Source: CAIKZZ01 sp036742455 (lineage in GTDB: Bacteria; Pseudomonadota; Gammaproteobacteria; Steroidobacterales; Steroidobacteraceae). From it: a stretch of DNA of 64,000 nt. The notes under the pieces are model-generated. The model worked only from the letters and a program-made list of their open reading frames with translations. It ran no database searches and was not told where the DNA came from. The DNA lies in contig DAINQU010000001.1 in assembly GCA_036742455.1 (NCBI GenBank), forward strand, positions 1 to 64,000, read 5' to 3'. A program made the translations under genes and the position numbers. Of the stretch, positions 18,440 to 28,325 are shown piece by piece (positions within the stretch are counted from its first letter, which is position 1; every line of letters starts with the position of its first letter).

Positions 18440-20557
18440 ATGAAAACAGTAAAGTTCCTCTTGGTCAGTGCGTTTCTCGCTGTACTCGCTGCCTGCGGGG
18501 GTGGTGGCGGCGGCAATACACTGTCCGGCTCCGGTTCCTCGGCGTCGGGCATCGCCAGCATCACCGTCGTTTCGAGCGGTTCGTCGATACTCAGTGATGG
18601 CAGTAATACGGTGACCGTCACGGCCACAGCGGCGAACGCGGCCAATGTGGCTTTGTCTGGGATTGCGATCAGTTTCAGTGCGACGAGCGGTGGTGTTCTG
18701 TCGGTCACCCAAGGGACAACAGACAGTCATGGCGTCGCTACGGCTACGCTCACGGCGTCGAACGCGTCCGCGGGATCGACGATTACGGTGACGGCGTCAT
18801 CGGGGGCCATCAAGGGTTCTACTGCGGTCTCCGTAGTGGCCGCGCAGCACACGATTTCGGTCAAGACCGACGTTCCGCAGATTCCCTCCGATGGATCCCG
18901 TCCGGCCACGCTCACGGCCGTCCTCACGGATGCCAACAACAACGCAGTACCGAATGTTGCCGTGACGTTTCAGGCGAGCAGTGGCGTCATCGTGACGACG
19001 CAAGCGACGACAGACGCTAATGGCATGGCCAAGGCAACGCTCACGTCGGGCACCGATCCCACGAATCGCGCGATTACGGTGTCGGCGGCGGCACCCTCGG
19101 CGACTGCGGCGCATGTCGAAGTGGACGTGATCGGATCAACGCTCTCCCTCAACGGGCCTGCGACGCTGGTACTCGGTAACTCGGCGACGTATACGATCGC
19201 GTTACGCGACGCGGGAGGGCACGGTATCCCTGCGCAATCGGTGTCGATCACCTCAAGCAACGGCAATGCGCTCTCGCCGTCGGCCTTCACCACCGACGTG
19301 AATGGCGCAGGTTCCGTATCCTTGTTGGCAAATAACGCCGGCGCAGACACGCTGACGGCCACCGGGCTGGGCCTCGTGGCAGCCCGACCGATCGTCGTCA
19401 GTAGCCAGTCATTCAATGTCACCGCCCCGAGCAGCGGCGCGCAACTTCCCTTGGGCGTCGCGCAGACCGTGACGGCGACGTGGCTGAGTGCGGGGACTCC
19501 CGTTCCAGGGCAGACAGTGACGTTTGCCAGTACCCGCGGCTCCTTCGACGTGGCCACGGCCACGACGGATGTGAATGGACGCGCAACGGCGCATCTCACG
19601 GCGACCACCGCAGGTCCGTCCATCATTACGGCGTCCGGAAACGGCGTGGCCGCGCAGACCACGGTCGACTTCATTGCCACCAATCCGTCGCAGATGGCCG
19701 TACAGGCTTCACCGTCGACGGTGACCACCAAGGGTTCGAGCGTGATCACGGCGATCGTGCGTGACGCGCAGAACAATTTGGTCGAGGGCCAAACCGTGGA
19801 CTTTTCATTGACCGATTCGACTGGCGGCACGCTCACGGTCGCGACGGCGACAACGGATGCCCAAGGTCAGGCGCAAACAACGTATACGGCCGGCTCGTCC
19901 ACCAGCGGCGCGAATGGTGTGCAGATCGTTGCGACGGTACGGGGCACGGCGGTGACGGGTCAGGTCCCACTTACCGTCGGTGGTCAGACGGTCTATCTGT
20001 CGCTGGGTACGGGCAACACCATCGATTCGCCAACGGCCGCGACCTACGCGATTACCTACGCGGTGTTCGCCGTCGATGCCACCGGCGCGCCCGTCGCCGG
20101 CGCTCCCATCGACCTGAAGGTGCTGCCGGTATCGTACGAGAAGGGTGCCCGCGTCTGGAGCGTGGCCTCCAGTGCGTACGCCACCGCCATTAGCACGTTG
20201 CCGGCGGCTGCTTCCTGCGCAAACGAGGATATCGACTACACCGGTGTCTACTCGCTCGCGAAGGACTACAACGGCAATGGGCATCTGGATCCGGGTAACG
20301 TCGCCGTTGTTTCGCCAAGCTCGGGCACCACGGGCGCGGACGGCTCTTTGTTGGTGACGGTCGCCTACCCCAAAGACCACGCGTACTACGTGACCGTCCA
20401 ACTGGTGGCGACGACCGCCGTCACGGGGACCCAGAGCAGCACTGCGGCAACCTTCTTGCTGCCCTACGCGGCTGCCGATTTTAATCAGCAAAGCGTTCAA
20501 CCCCCGGGGCCGGTCAGCCCCTACGGCACCGCATCATCCTGCGCGAATCCCAATTAG
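18440..20557 (+). CDS. Lipoprotein with five tandem bacterial Ig-like (Big_1-type) repeats
   Basis: A 705-residue predicted surface lipoprotein. The signal peptide MKTVKFLLVSAFLAVLAAC ends in a lipobox and is followed by a poly-Gly linker. Five divergent repeats of about 90-100 residues follow (starting near 33, 132, 234, 325 and 420). Each has a DG or G-N turn, a V.F..S.G strand and a TTD.NG.A...L block typical of invasin/intimin Ig-like group 1 domains. The last 190 residues form a distinct domain with CANEDIDYTG and KDYNGNGHLDPGN, a possible Ca-binding loop. Ser/Thr/Ala-rich. It lies 40 bases behind pilQ and could be an adhesin. Role inferred. Confidence 0.83.
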   Translation: MKTVKFLLVSAFLAVLAACGGGGGGNTLSGSGSSASGIASITVVSSGSSILSDGSNTVTVTATAANAANVALSGIAISFSATSGGVLSVTQGTTDSHGVATATLTASNASAGSTITVTASSGAIKGSTAVSVVAAQHTISVKTDVPQIPSDGSRPATLTAVLTDANNNAVPNVAVTFQASSGVIVTTQATTDANGMAKATLTSGTDPTNRAITVSAAAPSATAAHVEVDVIGSTLSLNGPATLVLGNSATYTIALRDAGGHGIPAQSVSITSSNGNALSPSAFTTDVNGAGSVSLLANNAGADTLTATGLGLVAARPIVVSSQSFNVTAPSSGAQLPLGVAQTVTATWLSAGTPVPGQTVTFASTRGSFDVATATTDVNGRATAHLTATTAGPSIITASGNGVAAQTTVDFIATNPSQMAVQASPSTVTTKGSSVITAIVRDAQNNLVEGQTVDFSLTDSTGGTLTVATATTDAQGQAQTTYTAGSSTSGANGVQIVATVRGTAVTGQVPLTVGGQTVYLSLGTGNTIDSPTAATYAITYAVFAVDATGAPVAGAPIDLKVLPVSYEKGARVWSVASSAYATAISTLPAAASCANEDIDYTGVYSLAKDYNGNGHLDPGNVAVVSPSSGTTGADGSLLVTVAYPKDHAYYVTVQLVATTAVTGTQSSTAATFLLPYAAADFNQQSVQPPGPVSPYGTASSCANPN

Positions 20558-20565
20558 CCCGATCC

Positions 20566-20600
20566 CAGGGGAACGACCGATGCAGATGGTCGTTCCCCTG
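20566..20600. terminator. Perfect 13-bp hairpin between Ig-like gene and aroK
   Basis: Arms CAGGGGAACGACC and GGTCGTTCCCCTG pair perfectly around a 9-base loop, starting 9 bases after the Ig-like stop codon. There is no T tract, so it may be a Rho-assisted terminator or an mRNA 3'-stabilising structure rather than a classical intrinsic terminator. Confidence 0.55.
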
Positions 20601-20628
20601 AGACAGTCGGGTCTCTAAAATAGCGCCC

Positions 20629-21204
20629 ATGGACCCGAGTCTGACCGATACCGTCCCGTCCGCTCCTTCTACCCCGGCTCTGGTCGCTCCCCGCAGCCTG
20701 TTTCTGGTGGGGCCGATGGGGTCTGGCAAGACCGCGGTCGGCCGTGCGCTCGCAAGATTGCGACGCCAGCGTTTTATCGACAGCGATGCGGAAATAGAGC
20801 GCAGAACAGGGGTCGATATCCCTTTTATTTTCGAACGGGAAGGCGAGGCGGGCTTTCGCGAGCGGGAGCGGGACGTCATCGATGACCTGACCCAATGGCC
20901 CGGAATCGTGTTGGCGACCGGCGGCGGAGCCGTCACGCGCCCGGAGAATCGGGAGCGATTGCACAGCCGAGGGACGGTCATCTACCTACAGGCGTCCGTC
21001 GCCCAACAGGTCGAACGAACCCAGCAGAGCCGGCATCGCCCTCTGTTGGCCAACACCGACCCCGCCGTGCGCCTGACCGAATTGATGGTTGTCCGTGAAC
21101 CGCTCTACCGATCCGTGGCGCACCTTGTCATTTCCACCGACCGTCGCAAGGTCAGTGCCGTGGCCGAAGCGATCCTCGACGGACTTGCGTCGCTGGGCGT
21201 CTGA
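20629..21204 (+). CDS. aroK: Shikimate kinase
   Basis: A 191-residue kinase phosphorylating shikimate at O3 in aromatic amino-acid synthesis. Walker A is GPMGSGKT (about residues 28-35). Shikimate-binding DSDAEIERRTG, the FRERERDVI Arg and the LATGGGAV loop follow, with the lid RHRPLLA. About 20 extra residues (Ser/Thr/Pro-rich) precede the core compared with the short enterobacterial form, so an internal start is possible though no better codon is evident. It opens the aroK-aroB-dgt run that follows the pil operon in many Gammaproteobacteria. Confidence 0.95.
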   Translation: MDPSLTDTVPSAPSTPALVAPRSLFLVGPMGSGKTAVGRALARLRRQRFIDSDAEIERRTGVDIPFIFEREGEAGFRERERDVIDDLTQWPGIVLATGGGAVTRPENRERLHSRGTVIYLQASVAQQVERTQQSRHRPLLANTDPAVRLTELMVVREPLYRSVAHLVISTDRRKVSAVAEAILDGLASLGV

Positions 21205-21252
21205 CCGGCCGCGGTACGCCCGTGTGACGGGTGATCGCGTAACTTTGCTATC

Positions 21253-22353
21253 GTGACCCTTGTGAACACCGTGACAAAAACCCTTCGTATCGATCTCGGC
21301 GATCGCTCGTACCCCATCCACATCGGGTCCGGTCTCCTGGATCAGCCCTCCTTGCTCCGCGACGCGTTGCCAACCGGTCCATGGCTCGTGGTCACCAATG
21401 AGACCGTCGCGCCGCTGTACCTGCCGCGCTTACGGAGGGCTCTGGGTAACCAGCCGATGGCTGAGTGCATCTTGCCGGATGGCGAGGAGTACAAGACATT
21501 AACGACACTCGATCGTGTCTATGACGCACTCGCCGCGGCGCGAATCACCCGAGATGGGGCTGTCGTGGCGCTCGGCGGCGGTGTGATCGGTGATATCGCG
21601 GGTTTCGCGGCAGCCACTTGGAATCGAGGGGTCGCCGTTGCACAAGTGCCGACGACGTTGCTGTCGCAAGTGGATTCGTCCGTCGGGGGCAAAACAGCGG
21701 TCAATCACCGGGCAGGCAAAAACCTGATCGGCGCTTTCCACCAACCGGCGGTCGTGGTGGCCGACTTGGATTCGCTGGCGACGCTTCCGGATCGGGAGCT
21801 GCGTGCGGGCCTTGCCGAAGTGATCAAGTACGGTTTGATCGCTGACGTTGGCTTTCTGGACTGGCTCGAAGAGGCCCTGCCGCAATTATTAGCCCGTGAT
21901 GTCGCGACATTGGCGCGCGCGGTCGAAGTCTCGTGTGCGACCAAGGCGCGTATCGTCGCGATGGATGAGCGCGAATCGGGTCCCCGAGCGCTGCTGAATT
22001 TGGGGCATACCTTCGGGCATGCGATTGAGGCCGCCATGGGTTACGGCACGTGGTTGCACGGTGAGGCGGTGGCGGCGGGAATGGTGCTCGCGGCCGAGAC
22101 CTCCTGCGCGCTCGGTTGGCTGTCGTCTGCGGATACGCAACGAGTCCGCCAGCTGGTGAGCCGTGCGGGGTTGCCGACGACAGCGCCGCGCCTCGGCGTC
22201 GAACGCGCGATGGAACTCATGTCGCTCGACAAGAAAGTGAAGGCCGGCCGCATTCGCCTCGTCTTATTGCAGTCACTGGGCCATGCGGTCGTGAGTGCGG
22301 ACTACGATCCGAACGCCTTGCAGCGCGTACTGCTTCAGGAGATGGGCACATGA
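21253..22353 (+). CDS. aroB: 3-dehydroquinate synthase
   Basis: A 366-residue NAD- and Zn-dependent enzyme converting DAHP to 3-dehydroquinate. NAD-binding [20 protein letters not shown] sits at about 108-126, [20 protein letters not shown] at 132-151, and zinc ligands are Glu189, His252 and His269 (GHTFGHAIE and [10 protein letters not shown]). The start is GTG 21253 or GTG 21262. The stop overlaps the dgt start by ATGA, so the two are translationally coupled. Confidence 0.96.
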   Translation: MTLVNTVTKTLRIDLGDRSYPIHIGSGLLDQPSLLRDALPTGPWLVVTNETVAPLYLPRLRRALGNQPMAECILPDGEEYKTLTTLDRVYDALAAARITRDGAVVALGGGVIGDIAGFAAATWNRGVAVAQVPTTLLSQVDSSVGGKTAVNHRAGKNLIGAFHQPAVVVADLDSLATLPDRELRAGLAEVIKYGLIADVGFLDWLEEALPQLLARDVATLARAVEVSCATKARIVAMDERESGPRALLNLGHTFGHAIEAAMGYGTWLHGEAVAAGMVLAAETSCALGWLSSADTQRVRQLVSRAGLPTTAPRLGVERAMELMSLDKKVKAGRIRLVLLQSLGHAVVSADYDPNALQRVLLQEMGT

Positions 22354-23504
22354 ATCCGTTGGCCCCGTATGCCGCCCACGAAGCCGAGTCGCGAGGGCGG
22401 GCGCATCCGGAGCCGCCCCCCGCCGGGCATCGCGGTGAATTTCAGCGCGATCGGGATCGTATCGTGCACTCGGGTGCCTTTCGGCGGCTGGAATATAAGA
22501 CGCAGGTCTTCGTTAATCATGAGGGTGACCTCTACCGGACGCGCCTGACGCATTCGCTGGAGGTGGCTCAGATCGGTCGTTCGGTGTGCGGCGCCCTACG
22601 CTTAAATGAGTCGCTGTGCGAGGCGATTTGCCTGGCGCACGATCTCGGTCACACCCCGTTCGGGCATGCCGGGCAAGATGCGCTCAATGAATGCATGTCC
22701 GCCTACGGTGGTTTTGAGCATAATTTGCAGTCATTGCGGGTGGTGGATGAACTCGAAGAGCGCTACGCCGAGTTTTCCGGACTCAATCTGACTTTTGAGT
22801 GCCGCGAGGGCATCCTCAAACACTGCTCCGCCCGCAATGCGCGCGATCTCGGCGACATCGGCCGCCGGTTTATCGAGCGGCGCCAACCATCCTTGGAAGC
22901 GCAATTGGCGAACATCGCGGACGAAATAGCCTATAACAATCATGATGTTGATGATGGGCTGCGCTCCGGCTTGTTGAAGATCGACGAGTTGAAAGAGGTC
23001 ACGCTCTTCGCGCGCCATCACGCCGATGTCGAACGCCGGTATCCGGGCTTGGGCGAACGCCGACAGATTCACGAAGTCATTCGGCGGATGATCAATGAGG
23101 TCGTCAATGACCTCATTGAGACGTCTCGTCAGCGCATTGCATCCGCCGCCCCAGCGACCATCGAGGACGTGCGGTCTGCAAAAGACGTATTAGTCGGGTT
23201 CGGAACGCGTATAGGCGCCGAGCATCTTGAATTAAAACGGTTTTTGCGGGAAAGGCTCTATCGCCACTACCGGGTCGTCCGGATGACCACGAAAGCCCGT
23301 CGCGTGGTTCGGGACCTGTTTCAGTCCTTCCACGAGGACCTTCGACTGTTACCGGATGAGCACCGGGAAGCGGCCGAACGACTCGAAGCGCAGGATGGCG
23401 CTGACGGTCGCGCGCGCGCCGTAGCGGACTACGTGGCGGGAATGACGGATCGCTACGCCATCCTTGAGCATGCGCGGGTTCACGACCCCGCGTCGGTCTC
23501 GTAA
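22350..23504 (+). CDS. dgt: dGTP triphosphohydrolase-like HD-domain protein
   Basis: A 384-residue HD-superfamily enzyme predicted to hydrolyse dNTPs to deoxynucleoside plus triphosphate. Metal ligands are seen in [14 protein letters not shown] (His68) and [13 protein letters not shown] (His97, Asp98), with [20 protein letters not shown] carrying the last Asp. The N-terminal [24 protein letters not shown] is the family signature. It is shorter than E. coli Dgt (505 residues) and belongs to the type 2 group common outside Enterobacteria, whose exact substrate range varies. Confidence 0.92.
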   Translation: MNPLAPYAAHEAESRGRAHPEPPPAGHRGEFQRDRDRIVHSGAFRRLEYKTQVFVNHEGDLYRTRLTHSLEVAQIGRSVCGALRLNESLCEAICLAHDLGHTPFGHAGQDALNECMSAYGGFEHNLQSLRVVDELEERYAEFSGLNLTFECREGILKHCSARNARDLGDIGRRFIERRQPSLEAQLANIADEIAYNNHDVDDGLRSGLLKIDELKEVTLFARHHADVERRYPGLGERRQIHEVIRRMINEVVNDLIETSRQRIASAAPATIEDVRSAKDVLVGFGTRIGAEHLELKRFLRERLYRHYRVVRMTTKARRVVRDLFQSFHEDLRLLPDEHREAAERLEAQDGADGRARAVADYVAGMTDRYAILEHARVHDPASVS

Positions 23505-23564
23505 GGCACAACCCCGCGGGACGGCGCCACCGCAGTGCAACAGCCTGCGTGGCATAATGGCGGG

Positions 23565-24278
23565 ATGAAAGCCATACCCGCGCGCGAACGCCTAATTTTC
23601 GCTACCGATGTCCCGAACGCTGATGCGGCTCGCCAGATGGTCGACACGCTGGGCGATTCGGTTGTGTTTTACAAGCTCGGCCTAGAACTCATGATGGCCG
23701 GCGGTTACTTCGAGCTGCTCGACTGGATGGTCGCCCGCGGCAAGAAAGTATTCGTCGATCTTAAGTTCTTTGACATTCCGGCTACGGTCGCCAACGCCGT
23801 CCGTCAATTAAACGATCGCGGCGTCACCTTTGCGACGGTGCACGGTAATCAGGGCATCATGGAAGCGGCTGCTGCGGCAGCGAAAGACGTCAAAATCCTT
23901 GCGGTGACGGTGCTCACGAGCCTCGATCGCGGGGACTTGGACGATCTCGGATTCCAGTGCGACGTGCAGGAACTGGTTATTTCGCGGGCGCGCCGAGCGC
24001 TGGCGACGGGTTGTGCCGGTGTGGTGTCCTCGGGCATCGAAGCCGAAGCCATTCGACGCGAGCTGGGTGACAAGTTGATGGTGGTCACGCCCGGTATACG
24101 CCCCGTCGACAACCGCCCCGAGGACGATCAGAAGCGCGTGCTCACGGTGGAGCGCGCGTTCGCCGCAGGCGCCGATTACATCGTGGTCGGTCGCCCGATC
24201 CGCGATGCGGCCGATCCCCGCTCAGCAGCGGAAGCGATTCAGGCTTCGATCTTGGCAACCTGCGGACCCGGAGTCTGA
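23565..24278 (+). CDS. pyrF: Orotidine 5'-phosphate decarboxylase
   Basis: A 237-residue TIM-barrel enzyme making UMP from OMP. The catalytic array DLKFFDIP has Asp65, Lys67 and Asp70, preceded by YKLGLELMM. The phosphate-gripper VTPGIRP and VVGRPI close the barrel. Start ATG 23565 is preferred over the in-frame GTG at 23535, since [16 protein letters not shown] aligns with family starts. Two bases separate it from hemE. Confidence 0.96.
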   Translation: MKAIPARERLIFATDVPNADAARQMVDTLGDSVVFYKLGLELMMAGGYFELLDWMVARGKKVFVDLKFFDIPATVANAVRQLNDRGVTFATVHGNQGIMEAAAAAAKDVKILAVTVLTSLDRGDLDDLGFQCDVQELVISRARRALATGCAGVVSSGIEAEAIRRELGDKLMVVTPGIRPVDNRPEDDQKRVLTVERAFAAGADYIVVGRPIRDAADPRSAAEAIQASILATCGPGV

Positions 24279-24280
24279 CG

Positions 24281-25348
24281 GTGTCGGCGCCCCTGAAGAA
24301 CGACCTGTTTTTGCGCGCGCTCCTTCGGGAACCCACGCCGCGCACACCGTTATGGATGATGCGACAGGCGGGGCGCTATTTGCCGGAGTACCGCGCGACA
24401 CGGGCGCAAGCGGGCAGCTTTCTTCAATTGTGTATGAATCCGGATCTGGCCTGCGAAGTCACGCTGCAGCCGCTGCGTCGTTTTGCATTAGATGCGGCCA
24501 TTTTGTTCTCCGATATCCTGACCATTCCCCATGCGCTCGGTCTGGGTCTGGAATTTGAGGCCGGGGAAGGCCCCCGCATTCATCGACCCATTCGCAGCGC
24601 GCGCGATATCGATGCCTTGCCGACCTTGGATCCCGAGGTCGAATTGCGCTACGTGATGGATGCGGTGCGTACCATTCGTCGTGAACTGGACGGGCAAGTC
24701 CCGCTGATCGGCTTTGCGGGCAGCCCGTGGACCGTTGGCACGTACGCGGTGGAAGGTGGCAGCAGCAAGAACTTTCAGCACATCAAGAGCATGCTCTATG
24801 GCGCGCCGACGGAGTTGCATCGTCTGCTGGCACATCTCACGCGGTCGACGACGGATTACCTCAACGCGCAGATCGCCGCGGGCGCGCAGGCGGTCATGGT
24901 GTTCGACACATGGGGCGGCGCTTTAGCGCCCGCAGCGTATCGAGAGTTCTCCTTACGCTACATGAGCGACATCGTCGCCGGTCTACGCCGTGAGGCGGAC
25001 GGCCGTCGTGTGCCGGTCATCCTGTTCACCAAAGGCGGCGGTGCGTGGTTGGCCGATATGGCTCACAGCGGTGCGGATGCCCTGGGCGTGGATTGGACGA
25101 CCGATCTCGCGACTGCGCGTGCCGCCGTCGGTGATCGCGTCGCGCTGCAGGGAAATCTGGACCCGTCAGTGCTCTACGCGCCGCCTGAGGCCATTCGGGC
25201 GGAAGTGGGTCGGGTGCTGGCGTCGTACGGATCCGGTGCCGGTCACGTCTTCAATCTCGGTCACGGCATTCATCCGGACGTACGGCCCGAGCATGCGGCG
25301 GCGATGGTGGAGGCAGTGCACGAACTGTCGCCGCAATATCACCTCTGA
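24281..25348 (+). CDS. hemE: Uroporphyrinogen decarboxylase
   Basis: A 355-residue cofactor-free enzyme removing four acetate carboxyls of uroporphyrinogen III to give coproporphyrinogen III. Both family signatures are intact: [12 protein letters not shown] (about 27-38) and [17 protein letters not shown] (about 145-161). [10 protein letters not shown] and the C-terminal NLGHGIHPD are also present. GTG start two bases after the pyrF stop, implying a shared transcript. Confidence 0.97.
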   Translation: MSAPLKNDLFLRALLREPTPRTPLWMMRQAGRYLPEYRATRAQAGSFLQLCMNPDLACEVTLQPLRRFALDAAILFSDILTIPHALGLGLEFEAGEGPRIHRPIRSARDIDALPTLDPEVELRYVMDAVRTIRRELDGQVPLIGFAGSPWTVGTYAVEGGSSKNFQHIKSMLYGAPTELHRLLAHLTRSTTDYLNAQIAAGAQAVMVFDTWGGALAPAAYREFSLRYMSDIVAGLRREADGRRVPVILFTKGGGAWLADMAHSGADALGVDWTTDLATARAAVGDRVALQGNLDPSVLYAPPEAIRAEVGRVLASYGSGAGHVFNLGHGIHPDVRPEHAAAMVEAVHELSPQYHL

Positions 25349-25368
25349 ATGACGGCGCGGAAACCCTC

Positions 25369-25752
25369 GTGAATCTCGTGTTTATCGCAATCGGTGGTGC
25401 GATCGGCAGCCTGTGCCGATATTTCGCGGCGTTGGCCTTCACCGCGCTCGCAGGGACGTGGTTGCCCTGGGGAACGGTGCTCGTCAACATTACCGGCAGT
25501 TTCGTAATCGGTTGCGCCGGCGGCGCGGCGATTGCCGGAGCCCCGGCGAGTGCTGCGCCGTTTGTCCGTTATTTCATCATGGCGGGCTTGTGCGGCGGCT
25601 ACACCACATTCTCTGCCTTTAGTTTGCAGACGGTGGATCTCTTGCAGGCCGGTCTGCCCGGCCGAGCACTCCTGCACGTTCTTATATCGGTCTCCGCCTG
25701 TGTGGCGGCGACTTCCATCGGGTACAGCATCGCGGCTGCACTAACCCGCTAA
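25369..25752 (+). CDS. crcB: Fluoride-specific channel CrcB/Fluc
   Basis: A 127-residue four-helix membrane protein that exports fluoride as a dual-topology dimer. Typical motifs are GGAIGSLCRYFAA at the N-terminus, GTVLVNITGSFVIG (conserved Asn) and AGLCGGYTTFSAFS (sodium-site and Phe-box region). The GTG start at 25369 follows hemE by 20 bases. I saw no fluoride riboswitch just upstream, which fits a gene embedded in an operon. Confidence 0.94.
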   Translation: MNLVFIAIGGAIGSLCRYFAALAFTALAGTWLPWGTVLVNITGSFVIGCAGGAAIAGAPASAAPFVRYFIMAGLCGGYTTFSAFSLQTVDLLQAGLPGRALLHVLISVSACVAATSIGYSIAAALTR

Positions 25753-25776
25753 CGAATTCTCTAAGGGAGTTAAAAC

Positions 25777-26430
25777 ATGGATTTGAGTCAAATTCCGGTT
25801 GGCGTTGAGCCACCTTGGGACATTCACGCTGTGATTGAAATTCCGCAAGGCGGCATTCCCGTGAAGTACGAGCTCGAAAAGAAGTCCGGCGCGTTGTATG
25901 TCGATCGATTCTTGCACACCTCGATGTATTACCCGGGTAATTACGGCTTCGTCCCGCAGACGCTTGCGGAAGACGGCGACCCCTGTGACGTCATCGTGGT
26001 AGGTCAGGTACCTGTAGTGCCGGGGGCGGTGATTCGCTGCCGGCCCATTGGCGCGCTGATCATGCGCGATGAGGCCGGCGGAGACGAAAAAATCGTCGCT
26101 GTGCCGGTCGACAAACTGCACCCGTTTTACAGTGGCGTGCGTTCCTACAAGGACTTGCCGCCCATCCTGATTGACCAGATTGCGCACTTCTTCCAACACT
26201 ATAAGGATCTGGAAAAGGGCAAGTGGGTCACGATCGTCAAATGGGAGGGACCGGACGGTGCGGCTCGCTTGATCCGTGAGGGCATCGCACGCGTACAAGG
26301 GGTCAAAGTGCCGACCCGTGCACCTCGAGTCGGTGCAACCACGTCCGCTAAGAAGAAGGCTGCCAAGAAGAAGGCTGCCTCAAAAACAGCGGCTCCGCGT
26401 AAGAAGAGCGCCGCCCCAACGCAAAGTTGA
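25777..26430 (+). CDS. ppa: Inorganic pyrophosphatase with lysine-rich C-terminal tail
   Basis: A family I soluble PPase hydrolysing PPi to phosphate, driving biosynthesis. The Mg-binding signature EDGDPCDV is at about 65-72, with YYPGNYGFVPQTL before it and GVRSYKDLPP later. The catalytic core ends near residue 177, matching E. coli (175 residues). Here 40 more residues follow, rich in Lys and Ala (KKKAAKKKAASK), with nine Lys and three Arg, resembling histone-H1-like tails. AAGGGAG precedes the ATG. Confidence 0.95.
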   Translation: MDLSQIPVGVEPPWDIHAVIEIPQGGIPVKYELEKKSGALYVDRFLHTSMYYPGNYGFVPQTLAEDGDPCDVIVVGQVPVVPGAVIRCRPIGALIMRDEAGGDEKIVAVPVDKLHPFYSGVRSYKDLPPILIDQIAHFFQHYKDLEKGKWVTIVKWEGPDGAARLIREGIARVQGVKVPTRAPRVGATTSAKKKAAKKKAASKTAAPRKKSAAPTQS

Positions 26431-26457
26431 TTCAGCCCTCTGAACGGTCGAGGCACT

Positions 26458-26491
26458 CGCCGTGAATGCCGATCCATCGGCGTTCACGGCG
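26458..26491. terminator. Hairpin between convergent ppa and fadD-like genes
   Basis: A 15-bp stem (CGCCGTGAATGCCGA with TCGGCGTTCACGGCG, one G-T pair) around a TCCA loop lies 27 bases after the ppa stop, between convergent genes. It could serve both directions. There is no clear T tract. Confidence 0.5.
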
Positions 26492-26565
26492 CTCGTTAGG
26501 GGCGGATGACCCGTCGGGAACGGCCCAGCGTCATGATCTGCAATGGTGTGCCTTCGGACGATCGC

Positions 26566-28245
26566 TCACACCGTGGGCGGTAATGCGTCGCGCAGTGCCC
26601 GACGCAGTATTTTGCCGACATTGGTCTTCGGAAGTTCGTCCCGGAAATAGACATGGCGAGGCACTTTGTAACTCGTCAGATCTTGGCGGGCGAATTCAAT
26701 AATCGACTCTGCAGTGAGTGTGGGGTCTTTGCGCACCACGAAGACCGCGACGCATTCGCCTGACCGTTCGTCCGGCTGAGCGATCGCAGCCACTTCCAGC
26801 ACCCCAGGATGCCGGGCGATGACGCCCTCCACCTCGTTGGGGTACACATTGAAGCCGGACACCAAAATCATGTCTTTCTTACGGTCTTCGATGTACACAA
26901 AACCGGCATCATCCATCCGACCGACATCGCCGGTCCGGAGCCATCCGTCTGCGAGCATCACGGCGGCTGTCTCGTCGGGACGCTGCCAGTAACCGGCCAT
27001 GACCTGTGGCCCTCGAACGCAGATCTCGCCGACTGCGCCAACGGGCAATTCGGCCCCGACATCGTCGCGGATCGAAATCTCGGTCGACGGGACCGGCAGG
27101 CCGATGGAATTGTTGAAGTCGACGCCATGGGGATTGGTCGTCGCAACGGGAGAGGTTTCGGTCAGTCCCCAACCCTGCGATAGGATGCAGCCGGTCGCTT
27201 CCTTCCATCGCTCAGCGACAGCGCCTTGCAGCGCCATACCGCCCGCATTGGTCGCCACCAAACCGGAAAAGTCGATTTTCTCGAATCCGGGCGTGTGCAT
27301 CAGACTATTGAACAGCGTGTTTACGCCGTAAAAAATGCTCACTCGATGCTTACAGAGCTCGCGCACAAATCCGGGCATGTCGCGTGGGTTAGTAATGAGG
27401 AGGACTTTGCCACCTTCGTTCAACCAGACCAGAGACACGGCCGTAAGCGCGAAGATGTGATACATCGGCAGCGCACCGACGATGATCTGTTGCGAGCCAT
27501 CATTGGGTAAAAAGTCCTGCAGCCACGTATGCGTTTGGATGGTGTTGGCCACCATGTTGCGATGCGTGAGCATGGCGCCTTTCGACACGCCGGTTGTTCC
27601 GCCGGTGTACTGCAGAAAAGCCAGATCCGTCGGCCCAATCTCGACCGAATCCAGATCCACCCATTTGCCCTGCTCCAGCGCATCCACAAAGCGCACCGCA
27701 TTGGCGAGGGCGTAGCGGGGCACCTGGCGACGCACGTGGCGGATGACGAAGTCGATCAACGGACCGCGCGGGAATCCGACTAAATCGCCGACGCTCGTGA
27801 TCAACACACGCTCAATGTCCGTGTGTGCGATACAGTGTTCCAATACGTGAGCGGCTTGCTCATACACGACGATGGCTTTGGCGCCGGAGTCTTTGAGTTG
27901 GTGCTCAAGTTCACGCGCCGTATAAAGCGGATTCGTATTAACGACAACGAGTCCGGCGCGCAGTGCCCCATACATTGCGATCGGATACTGCAAAATATTC
28001 GGCAGCATGATGGCGATGCGATCGCCTTTGCGGAGTCCGCCCTCGTGTTGCAGCCAAGCGGCAAACGAGCGGCTCTTCGCATCCAATTCGCGGAACGTCA
28101 GGTTGCGGCCGAAGTTGGTGTAGGCGACTCGATCCGGAAACCGACTCACGGCATCGGCAAACATCGACGCGATCGATGGATACGCCTCGGGATTGATGTC
28201 GGCCGGCATCCCCGGTGGATACGATTTGAGCCAGATCTTCTCCAT
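26566..28245 (-). CDS. fadD: Long-chain-fatty-acid-CoA ligase (FadD-like)
   Basis: A 559-residue adenylate-forming ligase close in length to E. coli FadD (561). MEKIWLKSYPPGMPADI is the FadD-type start. The P-loop YTGGTTGVSKGAMLTHRN, WGLTETSP, the FACS-like TGDVGRMDDAGFVYIEDRKKDMILVSGFNVYPNEVE and the C-terminal NVGKILRR (catalytic Lys) are present. It activates long-chain fatty acids to acyl-CoA at the inner membrane. Nine consecutive G on the coding strand lie 4 bases before the ATG and would act as the ribosome site. An in-frame TTG at 28263 is possible. Confidence 0.92.
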   Translation of the reverse strand: MEKIWLKSYPPGMPADINPEAYPSIASMFADAVSRFPDRVAYTNFGRNLTFRELDAKSRSFAAWLQHEGGLRKGDRIAIMLPNILQYPIAMYGALRAGLVVVNTNPLYTARELEHQLKDSGAKAIVVYEQAAHVLEHCIAHTDIERVLITSVGDLVGFPRGPLIDFVIRHVRRQVPRYALANAVRFVDALEQGKWVDLDSVEIGPTDLAFLQYTGGTTGVSKGAMLTHRNMVANTIQTHTWLQDFLPNDGSQQIIVGALPMYHIFALTAVSLVWLNEGGKVLLITNPRDMPGFVRELCKHRVSIFYGVNTLFNSLMHTPGFEKIDFSGLVATNAGGMALQGAVAERWKEATGCILSQGWGLTETSPVATTNPHGVDFNNSIGLPVPSTEISIRDDVGAELPVGAVGEICVRGPQVMAGYWQRPDETAAVMLADGWLRTGDVGRMDDAGFVYIEDRKKDMILVSGFNVYPNEVEGVIARHPGVLEVAAIAQPDERSGECVAVFVVRKDPTLTAESIIEFARQDLTSYKVPRHVYFRDELPKTNVGKILRRALRDALPPTV

Positions 28246-28325
28246 GGCACCCCCCCCCGACAACCATCACGGCCTTATGGCCTAATGAATACAGATTACG
28301 CTATCGCGTCATCCACTGGCGAGCG

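Noticed and set aside
25352..25368. Fluoride riboswitch in front of crcB
   Set aside because: Only 20 bases separate hemE and crcB, too short for the aptamer.
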